A stretch of DNA of 64,000 bases, taken from Bog-756 sp035949055. GTDB taxonomy: Bacteria; Actinomycetota; Acidimicrobiia; Acidimicrobiales; RAAP-2. A program made the translations under genes and the position numbers. This document shows, piece after piece, positions 49,788 through 60,248 of the stretch. Within the stretch, counting starts at the first letter, position 1. Each line of letters starts with the position of its first letter. Location of the stretch: contig DASZIO010000036.1 in the NCBI GenBank assembly GCA_035949055.1, positions 1 through 64,000 of the forward strand, read 5' to 3'. Under the pieces are notes generated by a model that was given only the letters and a program-made list of their open reading frames with translations, made no database searches and was not told where the DNA came from.

Positions 49788-50698
49788 CGTTTCTCCCTTT
49801 GCAGAACGTGGGCGAGCACGCGGCTCCCGATGCTGAGGACGAGGACCACGACCACGAGCAGCAGCGCCGCCCCCCATGCCACCTGGATGAGATCGGCGTA
49901 GGGCTGACTGCTGTTGTTGTAGATGACCAGTGGAAGCGCCTCGATCGGCTTGGTCGGGTTCCACTGCAGGAACTGGTTGCCGAAAATGGTCAACAGCAGG
50001 GGTGCCGTCTCACCCAGGCCGCGGGCCACGGCCAGGAGCACCCCGGTGATGATGCCGGGGAGGGCGGCCGGGATGACGACCCGACCCGCCACGGTCGCCC
50101 GCCGAGCCCCGAGCGCCAGGGCCGCCTCGTTGAGGTGCAGCGGGACGCCGCGGATGGCCGTCTCCCCGGCCCGCATGATGATCGGCACCATGATGATCCC
50201 GATGGCGAACGCGCCGGCCAGCCCGCTGAAGTGGCCGGTGTTCTTCACGATGGCGATGTAGCCGAAGATGCCGATGGTGATCGACGGCACCCCGGTCATC
50301 ACGTCGGCGCTGAACCGGATCGCGGCGGCGATACGGCCGTCGGACTCGGCCAGGAACAAGCCGCACAGCAGCCCGATCGGCACCGAGGCGGCCGTGGCCA
50401 CCGCGCCGATGATCGCCGTCCCCACGATGGCGTTCCAGACGCCGCCGCCGGGGATGCCCTCGGGCACGGTCGATTTGGTGAAGAAGTCCACGTTCCAGGC
50501 CGGGAGACCCTTGATCACCACGTAGGCCACCACCGCGATGAGCGGCACCACCGCGATGCCGAGGAACACCCAGCAGATGCCGAGGGCGATCCGCGAATAC
50601 ACCTTGCGCCGTCCGAGCGACGCGGCCGCCTCGGACTGGATCCGGCGTCGACGCTCGAGGATCGGATCGATGGAGGTGTCGAAGGCGAGCGTGGTCAT
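49784..50698 (-). CDS. pstA: Phosphate ABC transporter permease PstA
   Basis: A membrane subunit of the phosphate importer, 304 residues with about six helices. The permease motif GETAPLLLTIFGNQFL and the EAA loop (ALALGARRATVAGRVVIPAALPGIITGVLLAVARGLGETAP) are present. The N-terminal cytoplasmic part (residues 1-35) is charged. The ATG at 50698 overlaps the pstC stop by one base (TGATG), so translation is coupled with pstC and pstB. It is part of the leftward operon pstS-pstC-pstA-pstB. Confidence 0.96.
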   Translation of the reverse strand: MTTLAFDTSIDPILERRRRIQSEAAASLGRRKVYSRIALGICWVFLGIAVVPLIAVVAYVVIKGLPAWNVDFFTKSTVPEGIPGGGVWNAIVGTAIIGAVATAASVPIGLLCGLFLAESDGRIAAAIRFSADVMTGVPSITIGIFGYIAIVKNTGHFSGLAGAFAIGIIMVPIIMRAGETAIRGVPLHLNEAALALGARRATVAGRVVIPAALPGIITGVLLAVARGLGETAPLLLTIFGNQFLQWNPTKPIEALPLVIYNNSSQPYADLIQVAWGAALLLVVVVLVLSIGSRVLAHVLQREKR

Positions 50699-51684
50699 CA
50701 GGCCACCGCCACCGACGCGGCGGACGCGGTGCTGTCGCGGGCGGTCGACCGGACGAGGACCCGAGCCAGGGCGTTCACCGCCACCCCGATGACCAACAGG
50801 ACCAGGCCGGCGCCGAACAGCGCGCTGAGCTCGGTGCCGGTCGCCTCGCCGAAGTTGTTGACGATGAGGGACGGCAGTGTGGCCGCCGGCGACTTGATGG
50901 AGTGGGCGATGAAGGGCGAGTTGCCGATGACCAGGGCCACCGCCACTGTCTCCCCCAGGGCCCGGCCGGTGGCCAGCGTGAACGCACCGAGCAGCCCGGT
51001 GCGGGCCCCGGGGACGACCACCTTGCGCAGCACCTGCCAGCGCGTGGCCCCGAGGGCCGTCGCCCCCTCCACCTGCTCCTCGGGCACCACGGCCAGCACG
51101 TCGCGTGAGATGGCCACCATGGTGGGGAGGATCATGACGAAGAGGATGATGCCGGCGAGCAACAGGCCGACCCCTTGGTTCGGGCCGTTGAAGAGGCCGG
51201 TCCAGCCGAATGCCGAGCTCAGGAACGGCTCGAGGTACTCGCGGCACAAGGGGGCCAGCACGATGAGGCCCCACAGCCCGTAGACCACGCTCGGCACTGC
51301 GGCCAACAGCTCGACGGCAGTCGACAGTCCGGGGCGCAGCCGGTGCGGCACCAGGTAGGCGAGGGCCAGCGCCGTCCCGAGGCCGATGGGCACGGCCAGC
51401 ACCAGAGCGATGGCCGTGGTCTCGATGGTGCCGAGGATGAAGGGCAGCAGGCCGAATTGGTTGTGGGAGGGGTTCCAGACCTTCTGGACGATCCAGGAGA
51501 ACCCGAGGGTGGAGAAGGCCGGCTTGGCCTGGACGATCAGCGAGATGAGGAACCACGCCACCAGCCCGACGAACACCGCGGCCACCACGGCCAGCAGGGC
51601 CCGGTAGACGCTGTTGGGAAGGGCGAGGCGTCCGCCTCGCCTCGCCCCTCCCAGCAGCGGGGACTCAGCTGTGTTCACAGCCAC
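50698..51684 (-). CDS. pstC: Phosphate ABC transporter permease PstC
   Basis: A membrane subunit of the phosphate importer, 328 residues with about six to eight helices. GFSWIVQKVWNPSHNQFGLLPFILGTIETTAIALVLAVPIGLG is typical of PstC, as are VPSVVYGLWGLIVLAP and the EAA loop GATALGATRWQVLRKVVVPGARTGLLGAFTLATGRALGETVAVALVIGN. The GTG start at 51684 is 30 bases after pstS. Its Arg/Gly-rich N-terminal segment is cytoplasmic. The transmembrane channel is formed with PstA. Confidence 0.96.
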   Translation of the reverse strand: MAVNTAESPLLGGARRGGRLALPNSVYRALLAVVAAVFVGLVAWFLISLIVQAKPAFSTLGFSWIVQKVWNPSHNQFGLLPFILGTIETTAIALVLAVPIGLGTALALAYLVPHRLRPGLSTAVELLAAVPSVVYGLWGLIVLAPLCREYLEPFLSSAFGWTGLFNGPNQGVGLLLAGIILFVMILPTMVAISRDVLAVVPEEQVEGATALGATRWQVLRKVVVPGARTGLLGAFTLATGRALGETVAVALVIGNSPFIAHSIKSPAATLPSLIVNNFGEATGTELSALFGAGLVLLVIGVAVNALARVLVRSTARDSTASAASVAVA

Positions 51685-51714
51685 CTATCCGCCCCTCGAG
51701 GCCGCCGCCCCGGA

Positions 51715-52905
51715 TCACTTGGTGAGAAGCACCTGCCCGCTCGGACCGGTGATGGTCAGGAGCTGGGCACGAACCGAGTTCTGCACGGCCGGCGGGAGGG
51801 CCACATAGTCGAGGCCGGCCGCCAGGGCCTGGCCGCCGCCGCTGTGGGTGGTCCAGTCGAGCACCTTCACCGCGGTGGCGCCGGTCGTGGCGTTGGTCTG
51901 CTTCTGCAAGACGATGGCCCAGCTGTAGCCCGAGATGGGATAGCTGGTGGTGCCCGACGCGTTGACGATGGAGAAGTCGGTCGGCGTCACACTGGTCTTC
52001 TGGTCGGCGTCGGCCGCCACCGTGTTGGCCGATGGGACGACGTAGTTGCCGGCGGCGTTCTTGATCGACGCGTACGTGAAGTTGTTCTGGATGGCGTAGG
52101 CCAGCTCGACGTAGCCGACGGAATACGGCGTCGACTTGATACTGCTGGCCACCCCCGAGTTCTTCGGCGTCTGCACCGCCGAGGACGGCCACGAGATGGT
52201 CTTGCTGGTGCCCAGGGTCCAGGCCGCCCCGGCCGCCTTGGCCAGGTAGTCGGTGAAGATGTAGGTGGTGCCCGAGCTGTCGGCCCGCACCTCAGGGGTG
52301 ATGGCGTTGGACGGGAGGGTCAGCCCCGGGTTCAACGCCTTGATCTGCGAGGCGTCCCAGGTCTTGATGGTGCCGTCGAAGATGCCGGCCAGCGTGGCGG
52401 CGTCGAGCTTGAGCCTGGAGGTCACCCCGGGCAGGTTGTAGGAGACGGTCACCCCACCGAGGATGTCGGGCACCTGGATCACCGGCCCCGAAGACGCCGG
52501 CACCTTGGCCAGGTCAGAGCTGCTCATGGGCACGTCCGAGGCGGCGAAGTTGACGTTGCCGGCCTGGAAGTCGGTGATGCCCTGCCCGCTGCCCACGCCC
52601 GAGTAGTTCACCTGCACGCCCTGGTTCAGGCTCTGGTACTGGAAGAAGGCTTTGGTGAAGAACGGCTGCACGAAGGTGGAGCCGGCCGCGGTGAGCGCCC
52701 CGGCCGGGGCCTTCAGATCGGCCGAGAGATACTGCGAGTTGGTGCTCTCCAGCGTGCCACCGGGCTTGGTGGTGGTGGTCGCCGGCGTGGATGACGAGCT
52801 GCACGCGGCGAGAACTACTCCCGCTGCGATCAGCCCCGCCGCCAGCATCCGGGTCGTCCGGTGTCGGTGCCCCATGTCCGCCTGAGGGGTCGTGTGTGAG
52901 TCCAC
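51715..52905 (-). CDS. pstS: Phosphate-binding lipoprotein PstS
   Basis: The extracytoplasmic phosphate receptor, 396 residues. A signal peptide runs to the lipobox LAAC near residue 35, so it is anchored by a lipid at the membrane outer face. The body shows GALTAAGSTFVQPFFTKAFFQYQ, GVGSGQGITDFQAGNVNFAASDVPMS (phosphate contacts), TVSYNLPGV, IFDGTIKTWDASQIKALNPG and VRADSSGTTYIFTDYLAK. These are hallmark PstS segments. GTG 52905 follows TTGGAGACCA; the ATG at 52875 is less likely. It is first gene of the operon behind a PHO box of four direct-repeat units. Confidence 0.96.
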   Translation of the reverse strand: MDSHTTPQADMGHRHRTTRMLAAGLIAAGVVLAACSSSSTPATTTTKPGGTLESTNSQYLSADLKAPAGALTAAGSTFVQPFFTKAFFQYQSLNQGVQVNYSGVGSGQGITDFQAGNVNFAASDVPMSSSDLAKVPASSGPVIQVPDILGGVTVSYNLPGVTSRLKLDAATLAGIFDGTIKTWDASQIKALNPGLTLPSNAITPEVRADSSGTTYIFTDYLAKAAGAAWTLGTSKTISWPSSAVQTPKNSGVASSIKSTPYSVGYVELAYAIQNNFTYASIKNAAGNYVVPSANTVAADADQKTSVTPTDFSIVNASGTTSYPISGYSWAIVLQKQTNATTGATAVKVLDWTTHSGGGQALAAGLDYVALPPAVQNSVRAQLLTITGPSGQVLLTK

Positions 52906-53009
52906 TGGTCTCCAATCTCTGTGTCGTTAGAGCCGGATGTTCTCGCCCGGACCTCACATCGCCGAGCGGAGGACGCGTTGGACGTCCAGCGGGAACGGTA
53001 TCGGCGCGA

Positions 53010-53049
53010 GGTAAACGCCGAGCGAACCCCACGTGAACGGGACACAAAC
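53010..53049 (-). promoter_or_regulatory. PHO box of pstS operon, four 11-bp units
   Basis: On the minus strand, reading toward pstS, heptamers GTTTGTG, GTTCACG, GTTCGCT and GTTTACC occur at exact 11-base steps (leftmost bases at 53043, 53032, 53021 and 53010). This matches the direct-repeat unit of actinobacterial PHO boxes. It sits 105 bases upstream of the pstS start. Activation by a phosphate-starvation response regulator is very likely from established knowledge of pst operons. Confidence 0.75.
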
Positions 53050-53368
53050 AGATGGTTCTCTTGCGATGAACTCGCCGCCGGTGGCGCAAGGAGCGAGACG
53101 GCGGCCACTCCCCGTCCTGGTGGGTCCATCTCTGACCGGACCCGCAGTTCACAGAGTGAACGGACCACCCGGGCGGCGTCCCGCGGCGGTCCAGGCGTGG
53201 GTGCAGCCGTTCGGGCCGCCAGGGCCGCCGGCGCCGGGGGGATCGATGGGGCTCGATGGGGCTCGGGGCCGGCACCGCCGGGTCCGGCGTGACAGGCCGG
53301 TGACGAGGGAGGACAGGCCCGGACCAGTGGGGCGGCGGCCCCCGGGGGGGAATATACGTTCGTCCCGT

Positions 53369-53386
53369 CTGTTGAACACTCGACAG
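53369..53386. promoter_or_regulatory. Imperfect inverted repeat in lon promoter region
   Basis: CTGTTGA, four bases (ACAC), TCGACAG pairs at 6 of 7 positions. It lies 56 bases before the lon start and just after an AATATACG patch that could be the -10 region. I do not recognise a known heat-shock operator (HAIR or CIRCE) here. Confidence 0.35.
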
Positions 53387-53441
53387 CGCTGGCGCTCCTC
53401 GAACCCTGACGGAGACCGGCGGATGAGATTTCGGAGGAACG

Positions 53442-55805
<2,364 letters not shown>

Positions 55806-55811
55806 GACCGC

Positions 55812-55831
55812 CGGCCGGGCCTCCCCGGCCG
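55812..55831. terminator. Hairpin terminator after lon
   Basis: CGGCCGGG, four bases, CCCGGCCG forms a perfect 8-bp stem starting seven bases after the lon stop, in the gap between convergent genes. Additional GC-rich pairing follows. Confidence 0.5.
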
Positions 55832-55861
55832 CGGCCGGGTGGGAGCCAGCTTGGTGGCCGG

Positions 55862-56785
55862 TCAGAGCCGGTCGGACAGGAACTCGGTGAGGATGCGGGC
55901 CAGCTCGAGGGGTTGATCCCCCTGGATGCTGTGCCCGGCTCCGCCGACCGTGAGCACACGGTCGCCGGGCCGGCGGCGACGGAACTCCGCCTCGTCGGCG
56001 TCGTCGACCACCGGGGAGAGGGCGCCACGCAGTAACAGCACGGGGACGTCGATGCTCTCGAGGACGTCCCACAACCGACTGAAGTCCACCGAGCCAACGT
56101 GGAGTCCGGTCGACGCGGCCGGGCGCCCCAATTGATGGCGCCAGGTCCAGGTCCCGTCGTCGCGTTGCACCGCGTTGTGCAGCACGCCGCGCCGGAGCGA
56201 CGACAAGGAGCGGGTGGGATTGAACTGCACCGTCCGCTCCAGGATCTCGTCGAAGGAGGCGAACGACTCCGGCCCGGCCAGGAAGGCGGCGATGTCGGAG
56301 CTCTTCTCCCGGGTCACGCCGGGCGTGATGTCGACCAGGGCCAGCTTGGGTACCGCCTCGGGGTGGGCACCGGCCAGGGCGATCGATGTGGCACCCCCGA
56401 GCGACATCCCGACCACCAGCCTCGAGTCGGGTGCCAGCCGGGCGATCACCCCGGCTAGGTCGTCGGCCATGGCGGCCGGATCGAGCACCTTGGCGTCGCC
56501 AGGCCAGTCGGAATGTCCGTGTCCGGGCAGGTCCACGGCCACGAGTGGCCGGTCGAGAGCCAGGGCCACCGTGTCCCAGGTATGGGCGTTCTGTCCCCCG
56601 CCGTGAATCAGCACGACCTCGGGCGGGCCCGACCCCCACACCAGCGCGCTCACCGACCGGCCGGGCTCCACCTCGACCGATTCCCGTCGGACCGTGGGCG
56701 GGCCGGTCCAGGGAAGGCCGACTTCGGTGGCGTTGTCCTCGAACATCGAGAACTCGTCATAGGCGGCGGGGCCGGCGGTGCTCAT
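55862..56785 (-). CDS. Alpha/beta hydrolase
   Basis: A 307-residue hydrolase of the alpha/beta fold. PPEVVLIHGGGQNAHTWDTVALAL holds the oxyanion HGG, PLVAVDLPGHGHSDWPGD the second conserved turn, and SRLVVGMSLGGATSIALA the nucleophile Ser in GMSLGG. VPVLLLRGALSPVVDDAD supplies the acid, and GGAGHSIQGDQP the catalytic His. The N-terminal 40 residues (DEFSMFEDNATEVGLPWTGPPTVRRES) are an unusual extension. It overlaps the preceding LLM gene by four bases (ATGA), so the two are co-translated and may degrade the same compound. The substrate is unknown. Confidence 0.9.
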   Translation of the reverse strand: MSTAGPAAYDEFSMFEDNATEVGLPWTGPPTVRRESVEVEPGRSVSALVWGSGPPEVVLIHGGGQNAHTWDTVALALDRPLVAVDLPGHGHSDWPGDAKVLDPAAMADDLAGVIARLAPDSRLVVGMSLGGATSIALAGAHPEAVPKLALVDITPGVTREKSSDIAAFLAGPESFASFDEILERTVQFNPTRSLSSLRRGVLHNAVQRDDGTWTWRHQLGRPAASTGLHVGSVDFSRLWDVLESIDVPVLLLRGALSPVVDDADEAEFRRRRPGDRVLTVGGAGHSIQGDQPLELARILTEFLSDRL

Positions 56786-57816
56786 GGCCCGCCGTCCGTC
56801 CGGATCCGACCCAGCTCGTCGACCAGTGCCCCGAGGGTCTCGTGGGACAGCTCGTGAGGCGGGTAGAACGCCACCCGGTCGACCTCGCCACCGAACCGGT
56901 CGAGGACCTCCGTCGCCACCTGTTTCGGTGTGCCCACCGCGGCGAGGGTCTGGAGCATGGCGTCGTCGATCATGTGCGGCATCTCCTCCCAGCGACCGGA
57001 CTTCGAGAGCATATTGAGCTCGGGCTGTACCTGCTCCCACCCCTCGACCTCGAGGACGGGACGATAGGCGGGCGTCGACGCGTAGAAGGCCACCAACCAC
57101 CGCCCGGCGGCCCGTGCCGCCTCCAATTCTTCCTCGTCTCGGCCGCAGCACACGATGACCTCGCCGGTCACCGTCAGCTCGGTCCGGTCCCGCCCGGCGT
57201 GCACCAGTCCCTCGGCGATGGCGGGCAGGGACCGCCGATGGAAGTGGCGGGCCGAGTTGAACGGCATGACCAACACCCCGTCCGCCACCTCGGCCGCCAG
57301 GCGCACCATCTGGGGACCCAGTCCGCCGATGGCGAGTGCCGGCGGGCCGAACGGATTGGGACCCGGGTTGAACGTCGGCGGCATCAAGGTGTGGGAGGTG
57401 AACTCGCCCCGGAAGTCGAGCGGTTCGCCGAGCTCCCAGGAAGCGAAGATGGCTCGCAGCGCGGCGATGAGCTCGCGCATCCGGGCGATCGGGCGATCGA
57501 AGTCCGCGCCGTAGCGCTTGACGACCTGGGTCCGGATCTGGGAGCCGAGGCCCAGGGTGAAGCGGCCCTTCGACAGGAGCTGGAGATCGTAGGCCTGGTG
57601 GGCCAGCTGCACGGGGTTGCGCGGGAAGGCGATGGCCACATTGGTGGCCAGTGCGAGCGACGAGGTGGCCGGCGCGGCCAGGATCAGCGGGGTGAACACG
57701 TCGTGGGGACCTTCGAAGGTGAAGGCTCCGTCCACCCCGAGGTCCTCGAGCCGGCGGGCCTCGTCCGCCGCGTCCTCCAGCCCGGGCAGCCGGGTGTCGA
57801 TGCGTGGACGCGCCAT
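56782..57816 (-). CDS. LLM class F420-dependent oxidoreductase (TIGR03617-like)
   Basis: A 344-residue luciferase-like monooxygenase-fold enzyme, most similar in style to the actinobacterial F420-dependent TIGR03617 subfamily: DGAFTFEGPHDVFTPLILAAPATSSLALATNVAIAFPRNPVQLAHQAYDLQLLSKGRFTLGLGSQIRTQVVKRYGADFDRPIARMRELI. GGLGPQMVRLAAEVADGVLVMPFN follows. These positions contact the deazaflavin. The ATG at 57816 is the start with family similarity. It forms a two-gene minus-strand unit with the hydrolase and is divergent from a CoA-transferase, 135 bases away. Confidence 0.88.
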   Translation of the reverse strand: MARPRIDTRLPGLEDAADEARRLEDLGVDGAFTFEGPHDVFTPLILAAPATSSLALATNVAIAFPRNPVQLAHQAYDLQLLSKGRFTLGLGSQIRTQVVKRYGADFDRPIARMRELIAALRAIFASWELGEPLDFRGEFTSHTLMPPTFNPGPNPFGPPALAIGGLGPQMVRLAAEVADGVLVMPFNSARHFHRRSLPAIAEGLVHAGRDRTELTVTGEVIVCCGRDEEELEAARAAGRWLVAFYASTPAYRPVLEVEGWEQVQPELNMLSKSGRWEEMPHMIDDAMLQTLAAVGTPKQVATEVLDRFGGEVDRVAFYPPHELSHETLGALVDELGRIRTDGGP

Positions 57817-57904
57817 GGGTCCATGCTCGCATCGACGGCCGGGGCGCGTCCCGAACAGGGTCACGGACCGAGCCGGTCATGGGCTCGTACCGGGCCGGTG
57901 TACC

Positions 57905-57932
57905 CGCGGCGTGACTGCTTCGTCGCGCCGCG
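57905..57932. promoter_or_regulatory. 11-bp inverted repeat before CoA-transferase
   Basis: CGCGGCG with TGAC pairs with GTCG and CGCCGCG (one T-G wobble) around a six-base loop, ending 19 bases before the CoA-transferase GTG. It may be an operator between divergent genes or a leader hairpin. Confidence 0.35.
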
Positions 57933-57951
57933 AGGGTGACACACTGGGGCC

Positions 57952-59256
57952 GTGGCTCCCCGTTTCGTGACGCCGGCCGAGGCCGCCGGGCTGGTCCGGA
58001 CCCGCGACACGATCGGGTTCGGGCTCGGACCGGCCAACCCGGATGCGTTCCTCACCGCGCTCGGCGAGCGTGACGACTGGGCGGACCTGATCCTCGGCGG
58101 CGCGTTGCTGCTCGGGTACTACTCGGTCCTGACCCATCCGAAGGTGTCCTACCGGTCGGGGTTCTTCGGCCCCGCCGAGCGGATCCTCGAGGCCCAAGGC
58201 GCCCGCATCGAGCTGGTCCCCGGCGGGTTCCGACAGTTCGCCCCCATCCTCCGGCGATTTGCCCCGAGAGTCATGACCGCCCAGGCCGCGCCGCCCGACG
58301 ACCAGGGCATGGTCAATCTCTCGCTGCATCTCGGGGCCACCCGCGAGGAGCTGGTGCTGGCCGGCCGGGATGCTGACCGGCTCCTGGTGGTCGAGGTCAA
58401 TCCCAACCTCCCCCGGACCTGTTCCCTCCCCCCCGACTACACCAACACCCTGCCGCTCGACCTGATCGACGTGGTGGTGGAGGCCGACGGGGCCCCCTAT
58501 GCCCTCCCCCCGACCCGGCCCGACGAGATCGACGAGGCCATCGCCGACGTGGCTCGCTCCTTCATCGTCGACGGGGCCACCCTGCAGATCGGCATCGGGG
58601 CGGTGCCCGACATGGTGGCGTCCCGCCTGGCGTCGGGACCGGGTGGGAACTACGGGATCCACAGCGAGATGTTCACCGACGGGCTCATGGGCCTCCACCG
58701 GGCCGGCAAGGTGACCAATGACCGCAAGGGTGTCTTCGACGGGGTGTCGGTCACCACCTTCGCCCTCGGTTCCGCCGAGCTCTACCGCTGGCTCGAGGAC
58801 AACCGGCAGGTGGCGTTCGTTCCGGTGCAGGTGGTCAACGACCCGACGGTCATCGCCAAGAACCATGCGTTCGTCTCGGTCAATGGGGCGCTGAGCGTCG
58901 ACCTCTATGGCCAGGTGGTGGCCGACAACATCGGCGGGCAGCAGATCTCGGGGGTCGGTGGCCACGAGGACTTCGTGGCCGGCGCCGAGATGCGGATCGA
59001 CGATCACTCGCTCATCTGCCTGCGATCGACGGCACTGGTCAACGGCGCCACCCGCTCCCGTATCGTCGGCCTGCTGCCGGAGGGCTCGGTGGTCTCGACC
59101 CCCCGCCACCACACCGGCGTGGTCATCACCGAGTACGGAGCCGCCGACCTGACCGGGCTCACCGTCCGCGAGCGGGCCGAGGCGCTGACCGCCATCGCCC
59201 ATCCCGACTTCCGCGCCGGCCTGGCCGAGGTGGCCGGAACCCTCGGTCGGCGCTGA
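57952..59256 (+). CDS. Acetyl-CoA hydrolase/transferase family protein (CoA-transferase type)
   Basis: A 434-residue member of the family I CoA-transferase/acetyl-CoA hydrolase group, such as 4-hydroxybutyrate or succinyl CoA-transferases. Blocks include ILGGALLLGYYSVL, VMTAQAAPPDDQGMVNLSLHL, NPNLPRTC and PPTRPDEIDEAIADVARSFIVDGATLQIGIGAVPDMVASRL. Catalytic Glu239 lies in GIHSEMFTDGLMGL, and GHEDFVAGAEM follows. The GTG start (57952) is chosen by homology. It heads a plus-strand run with an endonuclease-like gene, a dienelactone hydrolase and another hydrolase, in a likely catabolic context. Confidence 0.88.
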   Translation: MAPRFVTPAEAAGLVRTRDTIGFGLGPANPDAFLTALGERDDWADLILGGALLLGYYSVLTHPKVSYRSGFFGPAERILEAQGARIELVPGGFRQFAPILRRFAPRVMTAQAAPPDDQGMVNLSLHLGATREELVLAGRDADRLLVVEVNPNLPRTCSLPPDYTNTLPLDLIDVVVEADGAPYALPPTRPDEIDEAIADVARSFIVDGATLQIGIGAVPDMVASRLASGPGGNYGIHSEMFTDGLMGLHRAGKVTNDRKGVFDGVSVTTFALGSAELYRWLEDNRQVAFVPVQVVNDPTVIAKNHAFVSVNGALSVDLYGQVVADNIGGQQISGVGGHEDFVAGAEMRIDDHSLICLRSTALVNGATRSRIVGLLPEGSVVSTPRHHTGVVITEYGAADLTGLTVRERAEALTAIAHPDFRAGLAEVAGTLGRR

Positions 59257-59261
59257 GCCAG

Positions 59262-60074
59262 GTGGACCGCCCACCCCCGGCGTCCCTGACGCTGGCCACC
59301 TACAACGTCCACATGGGCGTGGACGGCTGGGGTCGGCCCTTCGACGTGGTGTCCGAGTGCGCCCGGCTGGACGCCGACGTGCTGGTCCTGCAGGAGTCGT
59401 GGGAGCCCGAGGTCGGGAGCCTGAGCACCGCCGGACTGGTGGCCCAGCACCTCGGATACCGGGTGGTCACCGAGGTGGCGTTGGCCCGCGGGCGGCTGTA
59501 CGCCCCCTTCCCCACCGACTCCGCCCGCTGGGGGCCCTGGCTGACCCAGGTCCGGACCGCACTCCACCTCGACGAGCAGACCTATCGGGCTCGGGCGGGA
59601 CCGGCCGATCGCACCTATGCCCGGGGCCAGTGGGGGATCGCCCTCCTGTCCCGGATCCCGATCGACGACGTCGAGGTGCTCCCGCTCGGCCAGCTGCGAC
59701 GCGACGCGGCCCGGCGGGCGGCCATCCGGTGCACGGCCGAACTGGCCGGCGGCCCCCTCATCGTCTGCGGGACTCACATGTCGCACATCGTCCACGGCTC
59801 GCACGCCCAGTACCGTCGCCTGGCCCAGCAGCTTCCCTCCAGCCGGGTGGCGGCCTGCCTGGCCGGGGACATGAACCTCTGGGGCCCGCCCACCAGCTCG
59901 TACTTCCGGGGCTGGCGACGGGGTGTCACCGGTCGTAGCTGGCCTGCCCGGCGGCCGCACAGTCAGCTCGACCACATCCTGGTCACGGCACCGGTCTCGG
60001 TGCTCGATGCCCGCATCGGTGATTTTGCCGGCTCCGACCACCGGCCGGCGGTGGTCACCCTCACCATCACCTAG
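59262..60074 (+). CDS. Endonuclease/exonuclease/phosphatase fold protein
   Basis: A 270-residue Mg2+-dependent phosphohydrolase fold protein. LATYNVHMGVDGWGRPFD, DVLVLQESW, CGTHMSHI, CLAGDMNLWGP, QLDHILV and GSDHRPAVVTL are the conserved metal- and phosphate-binding segments in order. Substrates in this family range from DNA to sphingomyelin and inositol phosphates, so the target is unknown. The GTG start 59262 is 5 bases after the CoA-transferase stop, suggesting co-transcription. No signal peptide is seen. Confidence 0.88.
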   Translation: MDRPPPASLTLATYNVHMGVDGWGRPFDVVSECARLDADVLVLQESWEPEVGSLSTAGLVAQHLGYRVVTEVALARGRLYAPFPTDSARWGPWLTQVRTALHLDEQTYRARAGPADRTYARGQWGIALLSRIPIDDVEVLPLGQLRRDAARRAAIRCTAELAGGPLIVCGTHMSHIVHGSHAQYRRLAQQLPSSRVAACLAGDMNLWGPPTSSYFRGWRRGVTGRSWPARRPHSQLDHILVTAPVSVLDARIGDFAGSDHRPAVVTLTIT

Positions 60075-60130
60075 CCAACCGGACGGGCTCCGCCGGGCCG
60101 AGCGGCGTCCGGATCAGCAGCGCCCGGACC

Positions 60131-60210
60131 CGGCGCCCTCCCGATGACCCGCGCCGTCCCGATGGAGACCCCGCCGCCCCGATGCACACCGCGCCGTCCC
60201 GATCGAAAGG
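60131..60210. repeat. Four tandem 20-bp imperfect repeats upstream of DLH gene
   Basis: Units begin at 60131, 60151, 60171 and 60191 with core GCGCCGTCCCGATG and variable ends. Period is exactly 20 bases, about two helical turns, so bound proteins would sit on one face. They lie between the endonuclease-like and dienelactone-hydrolase genes, 39 bases before the latter's start. Confidence 0.7.
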
Positions 60211-60248
60211 ACGCCGCGGCTTGCAGAGCGCGGGATAGCGTCCACGTC

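Larger units (their letters stand above)
52906..53441. other. 536-base divergent gap between pstS and lon
   Basis: No gene is supported. It contains the pstS PHO-box array (53010-53049), very GC-rich sequence around 53200-53350, and near lon an AATATACG patch followed by an inverted repeat (53369-53386). The two ends presumably hold separate promoters for pstS and lon. Confidence 0.7.

Noticed and set aside
49769..52794. Two 500-codon plus-strand frames opposite the pst genes
   Set aside because: Antisense shadows rich in His, Asp, Gly and Arg; pstSCAB is unambiguous on the minus strand.
53369..53386. HAIR or CIRCE heat-shock operator for lon
   Set aside because: The inverted repeat CTGTTGA/TCGACAG matches neither consensus.
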